Shown: positions 29,591 through 38,871, numbered from the stretch's first letter. The stretch: 64,000 bases of DNA from Micromonospora olivasterospora (GCF_007830265.1 NZ_VLKE01000001.1:6386001-6450000), one strand, 5' to 3'. Numbers and translations are program-made. The notes: a model not told the origin generated them from the sequence alone.

Positions 29591-29605
29591 ATAACTACCA
29601 TCTAT
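29591..29605. promoter_or_regulatory. Candidate LysR box upstream of the formate dehydrogenase operon
   Basis: ATA-N9-TAT, which contains the T-N11-A core, lies 57 bases upstream of fdsG in a divergent, relatively AT-rich spacer. The LysR gene that ends the operon is the natural candidate to bind it. Confidence 0.4.
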
Positions 29606-29761
29606 CACCGGTACGCAACACCAGAAGCGATCAACCGCCGCAAGGGATGACACCGGGGCCGCGTACCCCGAGACGGCTGTGCCAGCCAACCTTGATATAC
29701 AGGTACGGAACGTGCATCAGGCGCCGAGGGACAAGCTCCGGCCAGGGCGTTGGATGGAACC

Positions 29762-30679
29762 ATGAAAATCGTCGATCGGCTGGCGGGAGCCTCCCGGGTG
29801 GGGCTGGGCCTGGCGGCCGTCGGCCGCCCGGCCTACATCAATCTCGGGCGGGCTGCGGACCTGCCGGCCGAACGGACCGTCGAGGCGATGCGCGCCCGCG
29901 CTCACGATCTCCTCGATCGGGCGTACGCGGCCGGCATCAGGTATTTCGACGTTGCCCGCTCTTACGGCCGGGCCGAGGAGTTCCTGGCGCAGTGGCTGCA
30001 CGCCCGGCCGGACGTCGGCGACGTGGTCGTCGGCAGCAAGTGGGGCTACACCTACACGGCCGGGTGGCGGATGGATGCCGAGGTGAACGAGGTCAAGGAC
30101 CACGGCGTCGCCACCTTCGACCGGCAGCTCGGCGAGTCCCGGGCCCTGCTCGGCGGCCGCCTCGACCTCTATCAGATCCACTCGCTGACCCCGGACAGCC
30201 CCGCGCTGCGAGACGCGGCCCTGCACCGCCGGCTCGCCGGCCTCGCCGCGCTGGGCACGGTGATCGGGATGTCGACGAGCGGCCCGGCGCAAGCCGAGGC
30301 GATCCGGGCCGCGCTCGACGTGCGGGTCGATGGGCGGCCTTTGTTCCGCAGCGTGCAGGCCACCTGGAATCTCCTGGAGCCCAGCGTCGGCCCGGCGCTC
30401 GCCGAGGCGCATGACGCGGGGTGCCTGGTCATCGTGAAGGAGGCGCTCGCCAACGGCCGTCTTGCCGTCGGTGAGCACGCACCCGGCGATGCCGCCGCGC
30501 TCGCGGCGGTCCTGCATCAGCCCTGGGCGTCCATCGTGTTGTCCGGGGCCGCGACCGCCGATCAGCTGGCCTCGAACCTGCGGTCGGAGGGGCTCACCGT
30601 CGACCCGGCCCGGTGGAAAGGCCTGGCGATGCCCGCCATCCGTTACTGGCAGGAACGGTCACGCCTGCCGTGGAGCTAG
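29762..30679 (+). CDS. Aldo/keto reductase
   Basis: A 305-residue NAD(P)H-dependent reductase with the AKR catalytic tetrad: Asp and Tyr in YFDVARSYGRAEEFL, Lys in VVGSKWGY and His in LYQIHSL. GMSTSGPAQA and LSGAATADQLASNL near the end form the cofactor site. It reduces sugar or other aldehydes; the related aldose dehydrogenases oxidise sugars. The second ATG (29762) is preferred over 29750 but neither has a clear ribosome site. Its end overlaps the end of the DeoR gene by 21 bases, tail to tail, next to a sugar operon. Confidence 0.87.
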   Translation: MKIVDRLAGASRVGLGLAAVGRPAYINLGRAADLPAERTVEAMRARAHDLLDRAYAAGIRYFDVARSYGRAEEFLAQWLHARPDVGDVVVGSKWGYTYTAGWRMDAEVNEVKDHGVATFDRQLGESRALLGGRLDLYQIHSLTPDSPALRDAALHRRLAGLAALGTVIGMSTSGPAQAEAIRAALDVRVDGRPLFRSVQATWNLLEPSVGPALAEAHDAGCLVIVKEALANGRLAVGEHAPGDAAALAAVLHQPWASIVLSGAATADQLASNLRSEGLTVDPARWKGLAMPAIRYWQERSRLPWS

Positions 30680-31495
30680 GGCCTTGGCCGCAGGGGTGAG
30701 CACCTCCACGCCGCTCGCCTTGAGGGCGTCCCGCACGTCGGATGGCGGCGCGGTGTCGGTGATCAGGTAGTCGGCGGCGCCGAGTTCCGACACCTGGGCG
30801 AACAGGCGGCGGCCGAACTTGGAGGAGTCGGCGAGGATCGCCACGCGGGCCGCACGGGAGATCATCTCCTGCATCATCGCGGCCTCGGCGAGGTTGCTCG
30901 TCGTGTAGCCGGCGTCGGCGGCGACCGCGCCGACGCCGATCAGCGCCAGATCGCAGCTGATGTCCAGCTCGGCGCCGGCGTTGGCGCGGAAGCTGACCGG
31001 GCCGATCGTGGCGAGGGTGAGCGCGCGCACCGCGCCCCCGAAGACGTAGATGTCGCGGACGGCCGTGGGCGGGAGGGCGCCCGGCACCAGTAAATTGTTC
31101 GTCGCCACCGTGAGGTCGCGGTGCTGGCCGAGGTTACGGGCGAGCGCGAGGGTGGTCGTCCCGCCGTTGATCATGATGGTCGAGCCGTCCTGGACCAGCG
31201 CCGCGGCCAGCGCCGCGATCTTCTCCTTCTCCTGCTCCTGCACCGTGAGCCGCTGGTCGACGGCGCGGTCGGTGCGGAAGACCGTGGACAGGCTGACGGC
31301 TCCGCCGTACGTGCGCACGAGGATGCCGTCGGCGGCCAGCTGATCGAGGTCGCGTCGCACGGTGTCGATGGATACGCCGAAGCGCTCGGCCAGCTCACCC
31401 ACCGTGACCTGGCCGGTGTCGGTGACGTACGCGGCCAGCTGAGCCTTGCGTCCGGCAGGCAGGTGGCGCTGCCGCTCGTCCCTGGCAATGCTCAC
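30659..31495 (-). CDS. DeoR-family transcriptional regulator of the sugar operon
   Basis: A 278-residue regulator. The N-terminal HTH includes VGELAERFGVSIDTVRRDL, followed by the DeoR linker ILVRTYGGAV and the C-terminal DeoRC sensor domain (MINGGTTTLALARNL, GGAVR, ILADSSKFG). GTG at 31495 follows AAGGGGGG; the longer frame upstream lacks support. DeoR proteins respond to phosphorylated sugars. Its divergent place next to the ABC importer, aldolase and kinase genes makes it their likely repressor. Confidence 0.88.
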   Translation of the reverse strand: MSIARDERQRHLPAGRKAQLAAYVTDTGQVTVGELAERFGVSIDTVRRDLDQLAADGILVRTYGGAVSLSTVFRTDRAVDQRLTVQEQEKEKIAALAAALVQDGSTIMINGGTTTLALARNLGQHRDLTVATNNLLVPGALPPTAVRDIYVFGGAVRALTLATIGPVSFRANAGAELDISCDLALIGVGAVAADAGYTTSNLAEAAMMQEMISRAARVAILADSSKFGRRLFAQVSELGAADYLITDTAPPSDVRDALKASGVEVLTPAAKALAPRQA

Positions 31496-31791
31496 TGTTC
31501 CCCCCTTGTCAGTGCGGCAGTATGCCACAAATTCGCGCCCACCGAGAGCATCGCCGCACGGAGCAGCGAAGAGTCGCAAGGACCGGCGTGGCTCATCCGG
31601 TGCCGGTAGCGGCGGGGCCAACTACACCTCGGGCGGCGGCGACGGGGCGTCGGAGCCTGCTTCATGGCACGACAGCATGCCGCACTCCGCAGTTTTCTGC
31701 TGTTCTTCTCTTGTCTACGCCCGTAACACGCTGCTAACGTGACGCCAACATGGCAGAGGACAGAAAGATCTCGATATAGAAGGAGCTCGTC
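31496..31791. promoter_or_regulatory. Divergent promoter region, DeoR gene / sugar ABC operon
   Basis: No gene is visible in these 296 bases. It holds a T-rich patch GTTTTCTGCTGTTCTTC near 31690-31706 and probably both promoters and the regulator's operator. I cannot define a clear -35/-10 pair. Confidence 0.45.
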
Positions 31792-33081
31792 ATGGCGGTT
31801 CGTGCAACCCGGCTGAAGCGAGTGATAGGGGCGGTGACAGCGGCCGCGATGGTCGCGTTCGTGGCGGCGTGCGGCTCGGGCGACGCCGTCGACACCGCCT
31901 CGGACGGCAGCGTGACGCTGGAGTTCGCCCAGTGGTGGGGAGCCGAGCTCCCGGCCGGTGAGTTCGACAAGATCATTAATGACTTCACGGCGCAGAACCC
32001 GAACATCAAGATCAAGCTGTTGAGCGCGCCATACGCTTCGACCAAGCAGCAGCTGATCACCGGCGCCGCCTCGAAGACCCTGCCCGACGTGGTGGGCCTC
32101 GACGGCGCCTGGGTCAACGACTTCGCCAAGCAGGGCGCGATCGCCGACCTGTCCACGCTGATGGCCGACGCGAACTTCGACGCCAGCCAGCTCGCCAGCC
32201 AGGTGCAGGTCAAGGGCAAGACCTACATGATCCCGGTGGTCAACTTCGTCTACCCGCTCTTCGTCAACAAGGACCTGCTCACCAAGGCCGGCGTCGCCGA
32301 GGTGCCCACCACGCGCACCCAGTTCCTCGACGCGGCCAAGAAGATCAGCGCGACCGGCGGCGACGCCAAGGGCTGGGCCCTCCCGCTCGACACCGCCGTC
32401 CCCAACGGCGTCCAGAACGACGTCATGTCCTGGCTGTGGGCGTCCGGCGGCAGCATGCTGGCCGACGGCAAGCCCAACCTGACCAGCGCGCAGGTCAAGA
32501 GCACGGTCGAGTACGTGAAGAGCCTGAACGACGCGGGCGTCATCGCCCCCGGCTCGCTGACCATGAAAGAACAGGACAAGGTCGAGAAGTTCACCAACGG
32601 CCAGGTCGGCATGATGATCGACTCGCTCGCGCACATCAACCTGATCAAGAAGAACAAGCCGGACCTGAAGTTCGAGGTGGCGGCCCTGCCAGCCGAGGAC
32701 GGCTACACCGGCAAGCGCGGCATCCCGTACGCGTCGTGGGGCATCGGCGTCTCCAACTCCACGAAGCACAAGGCCGAGGCGTTCAAGTTCGTGTCCTACC
32801 TGCTCGGTCAGGAGACCAACGCGAAGCTGAGCACCATCGCGAACGGCTTCCCGGGCAACAAGAACGCCCAGCCCGACTTCAGCAACAGCGACCCGCTGTT
32901 CAAGACCGCCTTCGACATCTACCAGCAGGGCTACCCGGCCAACGAGTTCGTCGGCCTGCCCAAGTCCGAGGACCTGATGCGCAGCTTCGACGAGCAGCTC
33001 CAGCTCGTGCTGACCGGCAAGACGAGTGTCGACGAGGCCCTCGCCAAGTCGCAGGAGTCCTGGTCCTCGGTGATCGAGTAG
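31792..33081 (+). CDS. Sugar ABC transporter substrate-binding lipoprotein
   Basis: A 429-residue family 1 solute-binding protein. The signal peptide ends in FVAACGSG, a lipobox with Cys at about 27. Typical blocks are LEFAQWWGAE, FTAQNPNIKIKLLSAPY and VDALGLDGAWV-like DVVGLDGAW, and the C-terminal VDEALAKSQESW. AGGAG stands six bases before the ATG. It delivers a sugar to the two permeases that follow. No ATPase is encoded in the operon, so a shared MsiK/MalK-type ATPase elsewhere is expected, as is common in actinomycetes. Confidence 0.92.
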   Translation: MAVRATRLKRVIGAVTAAAMVAFVAACGSGDAVDTASDGSVTLEFAQWWGAELPAGEFDKIINDFTAQNPNIKIKLLSAPYASTKQQLITGAASKTLPDVVGLDGAWVNDFAKQGAIADLSTLMADANFDASQLASQVQVKGKTYMIPVVNFVYPLFVNKDLLTKAGVAEVPTTRTQFLDAAKKISATGGDAKGWALPLDTAVPNGVQNDVMSWLWASGGSMLADGKPNLTSAQVKSTVEYVKSLNDAGVIAPGSLTMKEQDKVEKFTNGQVGMMIDSLAHINLIKKNKPDLKFEVAALPAEDGYTGKRGIPYASWGIGVSNSTKHKAEAFKFVSYLLGQETNAKLSTIANGFPGNKNAQPDFSNSDPLFKTAFDIYQQGYPANEFVGLPKSEDLMRSFDEQLQLVLTGKTSVDEALAKSQESWSSVIE

Positions 33082-33136
33082 CCCGCCCGGGCGCCGTGCC
33101 GGTCCGCCGGCGCGGCGCCCGACCAAGGAGACAGCG

Positions 33137-34078
33137 ATGACATCCATGACGGCGCCGAAAGCCGCGGCGCCCACCGAGGAACAGGTCACACCCGGCCGGC
33201 CCCGCTCCGTTCTGGCCAGGCGCCTGATCCCGTACGGTTACCTGTCCCCCACGGTGCTCCTGATCGCGGTCCTGATGGTGGTCCCCATCATCATGGTGAT
33301 CAGCTACTCGTTCCGGGACAACGTGATCGTCCAGGAGAACTCGGTGTTCGCCGGGTTCGCCAACTACACCAAGGTGCTCAGCGACCCGGACTTCCTGGCC
33401 GCGCTGAAGAACACTGCGATCTTCATCTCGGTCAGCGCCGTGGCCCACCTGGTCCTCGGCCTGGCCTTCGCGCTGATGCTCAACACCCAGTTGCTGAGCG
33501 GGGTCACCAAGGCCATCTTCCGGATCGTCTACATCCTGCCCTGGCTGTTCACAATCGCGGTGATCGCTGTCATCTGGCGCCTGCTGCTCGACCCGTCCGG
33601 CGTGGTCAACTACGTGCTGCACACGCTGGGTCTCATCGAGGAGAGCGTGAACTGGCTCGGCGACCCGGGCAAGGCGCTCTGGGCGGTCACCTTCGTCAAC
33701 GTCTGGTCCGGCTACCCGTTCTTCATGATCAGCCTGCTCGCCGCGTTGCAGGGCATTCCCAACGATCTGTACGAGGCGGCCGCCGTGGACGGGACGAACT
33801 GGTTCCAGCGGTTCCTGCACGTGACGCTGCCCCAGCTGCGGCCGGTGATCATCAGCATGGCGGTGCTCGACCTGATCTGGACGTCCCAGCAGTTCGCACT
33901 GATCTGGATGACGACCGGCGGCGGGCCGCTGAACACCACCGAGATGCTCAGCACCTACACCTACAAGCAGGCCTTCAGCGAGTACGAGTTCGCGACCGCG
34001 TCGGCCGCCGCCGTGATCGTCCTGCTGCTGACGATGGTCCTGGCCTTCTTCTACGTACGCCAGCAAAGGGAGCGGTGA
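33137..34078 (+). CDS. Sugar ABC transporter permease (MalF type)
   Basis: A 313-residue membrane protein with six predicted helices. The N-terminal cytoplasmic tail leads into YLSPTVLLIAVLMVVPIIMVISY, and the conserved loop EAAAVDGTNWFQRFLHVTLPQLRP contacts the ATPase (leading residues shown). AGGAG lies before ATG 33137. It is the first of two dissimilar permeases of the sugar importer. Confidence 0.93.
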   Translation: MTSMTAPKAAAPTEEQVTPGRPRSVLARRLIPYGYLSPTVLLIAVLMVVPIIMVISYSFRDNVIVQENSVFAGFANYTKVLSDPDFLAALKNTAIFISVSAVAHLVLGLAFALMLNTQLLSGVTKAIFRIVYILPWLFTIAVIAVIWRLLLDPSGVVNYVLHTLGLIEESVNWLGDPGKALWAVTFVNVWSGYPFFMISLLAALQGIPNDLYEAAAVDGTNWFQRFLHVTLPQLRPVIISMAVLDLIWTSQQFALIWMTTGGGPLNTTEMLSTYTYKQAFSEYEFATASAAAVIVLLLTMVLAFFYVRQQRER

Positions 34079-34081
34079 GGC

Positions 34082-34927
34082 ATGGCCACCACCGTCAAGA
34101 CCCGGCACACCCTCGCCAAGGCCGGCGTCATCACCGGCCTCGTCATCGGCGGGCTGTTCGCTGGCCTGCCGGTGCTGTGGATGCTGTCCACCTCGTTCAA
34201 GGGCAACGGGGAGGTCTTCCAGAACCCGCCCGAACTGATTACCAGGGGCTTCTCGTTCGACGCCTACCGGGAGATCCTGGGCAACGGCGCCCAGCTGCGG
34301 TTCTTCCTCAACAGCTATGTCGTCGCCTTCGTGGTGACCATCCTGACGCTGCTGGTGGCCGTCCTGGCCGGGTTCGCGTTCAGCCGCTTCACGTTCCCGT
34401 TCCAGAAGACCATCAACGCGGTGATCGTCAGCGTCCAGGCGGTGCCACCGATCACGCTCGTCATCCCGTACTTCGGGCTCGTCGTCGCGCTCGGCCTGTA
34501 CAACACCTATCCCGGCCTGATCCTCACGCACATGGTGTTCACCCTCCCGTACGCGATCATCATGATCACCGCGTACCTGAACACGCTGCCCCGAGAGCTG
34601 GACGAGTCCGTCAAGGTCGACGGCGGCACCAGCTGGACCACGCTGTGGCGGATCCTGGTGCCGATCTCGGTGCCCGGTCTGATCGCGGTCGGGGTCTACA
34701 CGTTCATGATCTCGTGGAACGAGTACCTGTTCGCGCTCACGCTGACCCGTACCGACGACATGCGCACCGTGCCGATCGGCATCCAACTGCTCATGGGCCA
34801 GCACTCGTACGAGTGGAACCAGATGATGGCGATGAGCATCCTCGGGTCCGCTCCGGTCCTCGTCCTCTTCCTCCTGTTCCAGCGACGGTTCATCGGCGGG
34901 CTCACCGCCGGCGCCGTCAAGGCCTGA
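34082..34927 (+). CDS. Sugar ABC transporter permease (MalG type)
   Basis: A 281-residue membrane protein, six helices, with the MalG-type loop ELDESVKVDGGTSWTTLWRI and a start three bases after the previous stop. It completes the heterodimeric channel. Translational coupling to the first permease is likely. Confidence 0.93.
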   Translation: MATTVKTRHTLAKAGVITGLVIGGLFAGLPVLWMLSTSFKGNGEVFQNPPELITRGFSFDAYREILGNGAQLRFFLNSYVVAFVVTILTLLVAVLAGFAFSRFTFPFQKTINAVIVSVQAVPPITLVIPYFGLVVALGLYNTYPGLILTHMVFTLPYAIIMITAYLNTLPRELDESVKVDGGTSWTTLWRILVPISVPGLIAVGVYTFMISWNEYLFALTLTRTDDMRTVPIGIQLLMGQHSYEWNQMMAMSILGSAPVLVLFLLFQRRFIGGLTAGAVKA

Positions 34928-34961
34928 CACACCCAAGCAACGCAAAAGGAGAAACGCACAA

Positions 34962-35825
34962 ATGCTGACGACCGGCAAGGCGATCCTGGATGTCGCCAAC
35001 GAACACAGCTTCGCCGTGCCCGCCTTCAACATCAGCGACTGGGCGATGTTCAAGGGGATCGTGGAGATCAGCGAGGAGACGAACGCCCCCCTGATCGTCG
35101 GGATCCACCCGGACGAGGTCCGGCACATCGGCCGCGAGATGATCACCGCCATCGCCGAGCGGTCGCACAACTCGAGCGTCCCGATCGCGATCCACTGGGA
35201 CCACGGCGCCACCTACGAGCAGATCCTGCAGGCGATCCAGTACGGCTTCACGTCCGTGATGATCGACGGCTCGCTGAAGCCGTTCGAGGAGAACGTGGCG
35301 ATCACCAAGAAGGTCACCGACTCCGCGCACGTTCTCGGCGTGTCGGTGGAGGGCGAGCTCGGCACGATCGGCGGGAACGACAGCTACGCCGAGGCGGGCG
35401 CCGCCGAAATCATCTACACCGACCCCGACGACGCGGTCACGTTCGTCGAGCAGACCGGCGTGGACAGTCTCGCCGTCGCGATCGGCACGTTCCACGGCCT
35501 CTACCCGGCCCACCTCAAGCCGGAGCTGAAGCTCGACCTGCTCAAGGAGATCAAGAGCCGGGTGCAGATCCCGCTGGTGCTGCACGGCGGCTCCGGCAAC
35601 CCGGACGACGAGATCCGCGAGGCGGCGCGAATCGGTATCAACAAGATCAACATTTCCACCGACATCAAGGTCGCCTACCACGACAAGATGCGCGAGGTGC
35701 TGGGCAACGACCCGAAGGTGCGCGAGCCGAACGCCATCCAGCCCGCCTGCATCGAGGCCATGAAGGTGGTCGCCGCCCAGAAGATCGAGCTGTTCGGCGC
35801 CGCCGGCAAGGGCTCGCTCTACTGA
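34962..35825 (+). CDS. Class II ketose-bisphosphate aldolase
   Basis: A 287-residue zinc aldolase of the Fba/GatY/KbaY family. Landmarks are AVPAFNI, HWDHGATYEQI (the zinc His and catalytic Asp region), GVSVEGELGTIGG, GTFHGLYP and VLHGGSGNPDDEI, followed by KINISTDIK. AAAGGAG precedes the ATG. It splits fructose- or tagatose-1,6-bisphosphate to DHAP and glyceraldehyde-3-phosphate. Next to a sugar kinase and an isomerase it gives the last step of a local hexose route. Confidence 0.92.
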   Translation: MLTTGKAILDVANEHSFAVPAFNISDWAMFKGIVEISEETNAPLIVGIHPDEVRHIGREMITAIAERSHNSSVPIAIHWDHGATYEQILQAIQYGFTSVMIDGSLKPFEENVAITKKVTDSAHVLGVSVEGELGTIGGNDSYAEAGAAEIIYTDPDDAVTFVEQTGVDSLAVAIGTFHGLYPAHLKPELKLDLLKEIKSRVQIPLVLHGGSGNPDDEIREAARIGINKINISTDIKVAYHDKMREVLGNDPKVREPNAIQPACIEAMKVVAAQKIELFGAAGKGSLY

Positions 35826-35826
35826 C

Positions 35827-37023
35827 ATGGCCGACGCGTCCCGGGTACTCCTGGGCCTCGGCGGTTGCGTCGACCACGAGTTGAAGCTGACCGCCAGCGT
35901 CCTGGAACAGCTTGTCGCCGAGTACGGCATCGTCGCCGCGGAACTGACGTCGCCGGCCACCGTGACCAGTGAGCGGGACCTCGTGGTGTCGATCCTGGGG
36001 TACGTGGCCCGGGGCGGGGGCGGCGAGCACTTCGTCGCCTCCGCCCCGGCGCTGTCGACCTTCGCGAACCGGTTCCCCTGCAAAGAGACCCTGGGCGGTA
36101 CCTCGGTGCGGGCCGGGATCCTGATGAGCCGGCTCGGCGTGCCGTCGACGCTGCACCTGGTCAGCGTCAACGACACCTTCCGCCGGCTGCTGCCGACGGA
36201 CAGCGAGTACATCAACAGCGGTGTGGGGGACACCTTCTATCCACACCTGATCGTTCAGTACGACAAGGGCCTGCGGGTCCGGGCCGGCGACATCGACATC
36301 ACCGCGCCGTTCCCGAACCGCCTGATCTACGTCAACGACCCGGCGAACGGCGCCATGCTGCTCGCCGACGATCTCAGCGACCGGTTGGGCAAGGCGGACG
36401 TCTTTCTGATCTCCGGATTCAACGCCATGCGCGACGAGGCGGAGCTCGACGAGAGGCTCGCCTCCCTGAAGGAGCACATGCGGCAGTTGCCGTACGGGGC
36501 CGTGACCTACTTCGAGGACGCGGCGTACCACGAGCCCGCCTTCAGTCGCCGGGTCCGAGACGCGCTGCTCGACGAGATCAGCGTGTACGGGCTGAACGAG
36601 GACGAGCTGCAGTCGCACCTCGGGCGCCCGGTCGACCTGCTCTCGGCCGAGGATGTCGCCGAGGCGCTCACGGCGGTGCACGCGCTCATCCCGGTGCCGA
36701 CGTTGGTGCTGCACACGAAGTACTGGGCCGTGGCGCTCGGCGCAGGCGAATACGCCGATGCCCTCGACACCGGCACCGTCATGGCGGCCACCCGCTACTG
36801 CCACGGCGACGACTTCACCGACGAGGACGTCGAGCACCTGCGCCTGCTGCCGCGGCGGCCCGAGTCCGTTGCCTTCGCCGCGGCGCTGCGCTCGCGCATG
36901 GGGGAGGCTGTCGATTGTGTCCCCGGCTTCGCGCTCGACGTCCAGGACCCCACCACCGTCGGGCTCGGCGACACGTTCGTCGGCGGCTTCCTCGCCGAGC
37001 TCGCATTGAAGGGACACCGATGA
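35827..37023 (+). CDS. ADP-dependent phosphofructokinase/glucokinase-like sugar kinase
   Basis: A 398-residue protein that looks like the ADP-specific kinase family (archaeal ADP-PFK/glucokinase) of the ribokinase superfamily. Seen: an N-terminal LGLGGCVDHEL, ALSTFANRFPCKETLGGTSVRAGILMSRLG (leading part), YVNDPANGAMLL, LISGFNAMRDE and, at residues 379-384, GLGDTF, the GxGD motif with the catalytic Asp. The long insertion and NDTF/TPPFP-like surroundings differ from ATP-dependent PfkB. The start is one base past the aldolase stop. It would phosphorylate fructose-6-phosphate or a related sugar with ADP. Such kinases are common in archaea and uncommon in bacteria; substrate and phosphoryl donor need testing. 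Confidence 0.72.
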   Translation: MADASRVLLGLGGCVDHELKLTASVLEQLVAEYGIVAAELTSPATVTSERDLVVSILGYVARGGGGEHFVASAPALSTFANRFPCKETLGGTSVRAGILMSRLGVPSTLHLVSVNDTFRRLLPTDSEYINSGVGDTFYPHLIVQYDKGLRVRAGDIDITAPFPNRLIYVNDPANGAMLLADDLSDRLGKADVFLISGFNAMRDEAELDERLASLKEHMRQLPYGAVTYFEDAAYHEPAFSRRVRDALLDEISVYGLNEDELQSHLGRPVDLLSAEDVAEALTAVHALIPVPTLVLHTKYWAVALGAGEYADALDTGTVMAATRYCHGDDFTDEDVEHLRLLPRRPESVAFAAALRSRMGEAVDCVPGFALDVQDPTTVGLGDTFVGGFLAELALKGHR

Positions 37024-37970
37024 CCGTCGAAGTGTTGCCCGCCAACCAACCCGAGACGTTCTATCGCGGCGCCGGCCGCATCGCCGAGTTCCGCAACGTG
37101 CCGGCGCTGCCCGACCGCCCCGAGGACTGGGTGGGCTCGGTGACCAGCCGGTTCGGGCTCGCCCCGTCCGGCCTGTCCACCCTGGCCGACGGCCGGGTGC
37201 TGGCCGAGGCGATCGCCGCGGACCCGGGCTGGTGGCTCGGCCCGGAACGCGCCGACACCGGTGTGCTGGTGAAGCTGCTCGACGCCGGTCAGCGGCTGCC
37301 GTTGCACGTGCACCCGGACCGCCGCTTCGCCACCGCGCACCTCGCCTCGCCGTACGGGAAGACCGAGGCCTGGGTGATCGTCTCCGCGCGGCCGGACGCG
37401 TACGTCCATCTGGGCTTCGCCCGTGACGTGGAGGCCGCCGAGTTGGCCGGCTGGGTGGACGGGCAGCAGACCGAGGCGATGCTCGCCGCCACCAACAAGA
37501 TTCCGGTCGCGGCGGGCGACGCGATCCTCTGCCCCGCCGGCCTGCCGCACGCGATCGGCGACGGCATCCTGCTCGTGGAGGTCCAGGAGCCGACCGACTT
37601 CTCGGTGCTGCTGGAGTACGAAGGCTTCGGCCTCGCCGACGGCCACCTGGGCCTCGGCTACGACCTGGCCCTGCAGTGCGTCGACCGCGGCGCCTGGACG
37701 CCATCGCGCCTCGACGAACTCCGCGGCACTCCGGCGCGACTGCTGCCCGAGGCCGCGGACGAGTTCTTCGCCGCCCGCCGCCTGTACGGCGGCGACCGCC
37801 TGGAACGTGGCTGCAGCGTATTGGTCGTGGTGGCCGGAGAGGGCAGGCTGATCGGTGAGAAGGACTACCTGTCGCTCCGGCGGGGGGACACGCTGCTGGT
37901 TCCGCACGCCGCCGGTCCGCTTCTCCTCGACGGCCAGGTCGAGGTGATCCGCCTCTCGGCGCCCGCCTGA
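37020..37970 (+). CDS. Class I mannose-6-phosphate isomerase-like protein
   Basis: A 316-residue cupin-fold protein. PLHVHPDRRFA, KTEAWVI and CPAGLPHAIGDGILLVEVQEPTDFS (leading part) are the zinc and substrate motifs of type I phosphomannose isomerases, with a GYDLAL tail region. The ATG overlaps the kinase stop as ATGA. It would interconvert mannose-6-phosphate and fructose-6-phosphate, feeding the kinase and aldolase. A related aldose-ketose pair is possible. Confidence 0.82.
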   Translation: MTVEVLPANQPETFYRGAGRIAEFRNVPALPDRPEDWVGSVTSRFGLAPSGLSTLADGRVLAEAIAADPGWWLGPERADTGVLVKLLDAGQRLPLHVHPDRRFATAHLASPYGKTEAWVIVSARPDAYVHLGFARDVEAAELAGWVDGQQTEAMLAATNKIPVAAGDAILCPAGLPHAIGDGILLVEVQEPTDFSVLLEYEGFGLADGHLGLGYDLALQCVDRGAWTPSRLDELRGTPARLLPEAADEFFAARRLYGGDRLERGCSVLVVVAGEGRLIGEKDYLSLRRGDTLLVPHAAGPLLLDGQVEVIRLSAPA

Positions 37971-38456
37971 CCACTACCGCACGAGTTTTGTAGCCGCAGA
38001 TCATGTTCGTGCAGCTGATGCTCCAACTCAGTTGCCTCGCTCGATTCATGACCACCGCCCGGGATGCGCCTCCGACGCCGCCGACACTCCAAGCGATGAT
38101 CTGCGGTATCGGCTTGCCGTCCAGCATCGAGGACACCAGCGCTGCCGTGTCGTTGGGACGCATCGGCGCCAGGGCGATCCTCAGCTGGGTCGCCCAGGCT
38201 CCCCCGATCGGGATCCGCCACCTGTACCAGCCATCGCGGTGAAGCTGACCGCCATCTGCGCGGCCGTGCGGGTGGCCACCGTGGTGTCCCTGCCACACCT
38301 CAGCAAGCATAGGGGCATCCCCACGCCCTTGCGGCTGTGATCGCTCAAGGATGCCCTGGTGGTACATCCTTCCTCGGTAACTCCCTCGCGCCCGGAGTAT
38401 CCGCTTTCATGGAGGGAGCCCACAGCGGGCAGGTGCAGCGGAGAGGGAGCGTGATC
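37971..38456. other. Gene-free stretch with an unrecognised reverse-strand remnant
   Basis: The reverse strand around 38020-38260 reads GWYRWRIPIGGAW and then IALAPMRPNDTAALVSSML in one frame, with plausible codon use but no clear start or family. It may be the relic of a gene I do not recognise. The rest shows nothing. Confidence 0.3.
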
Positions 38457-38871
38457 ATGGCCGAGTGGTCGCCCGACGACCTATACCTGCGCGCCGATCT
38501 ACAACGGCACCGGGCCGTCGCGAATGACCGTCGCGCTGGTCCGGTTCACCCCCGGCGCCCGCACCAACTGGCACTCCCACGCCGTCGGCCAGACCCTGCA
38601 CGCCACCGAAGGCGTCGGCCTCGTCGGCACCCGCGACGGGTCGGTGCTGCGCGTCCACGCCGGCGAGACGGTGCTCTGCCCACCGGGTGAACAGCACTGG
38701 CACGGCGCCGCCGAAGACACGTTCATGAGCCACCTCGCGAGCCCGGCGAAGCACGTACTGACAGTAACTCCCTCGCTCCCGGCGGCCCGCCCCACGTTGT
38801 GCCCACGGGGGATCAAGCGTCATGACTGGTCCGAAGCCACCTCGGACCACGATCGATGGGAGTACCCATAA
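38457..38871 (+). pseudogene. Cupin-domain protein, 5' frameshifted and 3' altered
   Basis: The frame starting at 38524 gives a clean cupin core: RFTPGARTNWHSHAVGQT, the second half GETVLCPPGEQHWHGAAEDTF. Codons just upstream in the same frame (IYNGTGPSR before the Met) belong to the same family, but that frame has no start codon before a TGA at 38452. A good start (ATG 38457 with GGGAG) lies in a different frame. After SHLA the C-terminus no longer resembles the family. The gene thus looks damaged at both ends. Confidence 0.6.

Noticed and set aside
32900..35212. 770-codon reverse-strand open frame opposite the sugar permeases
   Set aside because: Asp/Arg/Gln-rich composition is the mirror of membrane-protein codons; no start signal or family.
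35665..38367. 900-codon reverse-strand open frame over the kinase and isomerase genes
   Set aside because: Arg/Gly/Pro-rich shadow frame; the forward strand holds well-supported overlapping genes with ribosome sites. Only a small unexplained piece at 38020-38260 is kept as a possible relic.
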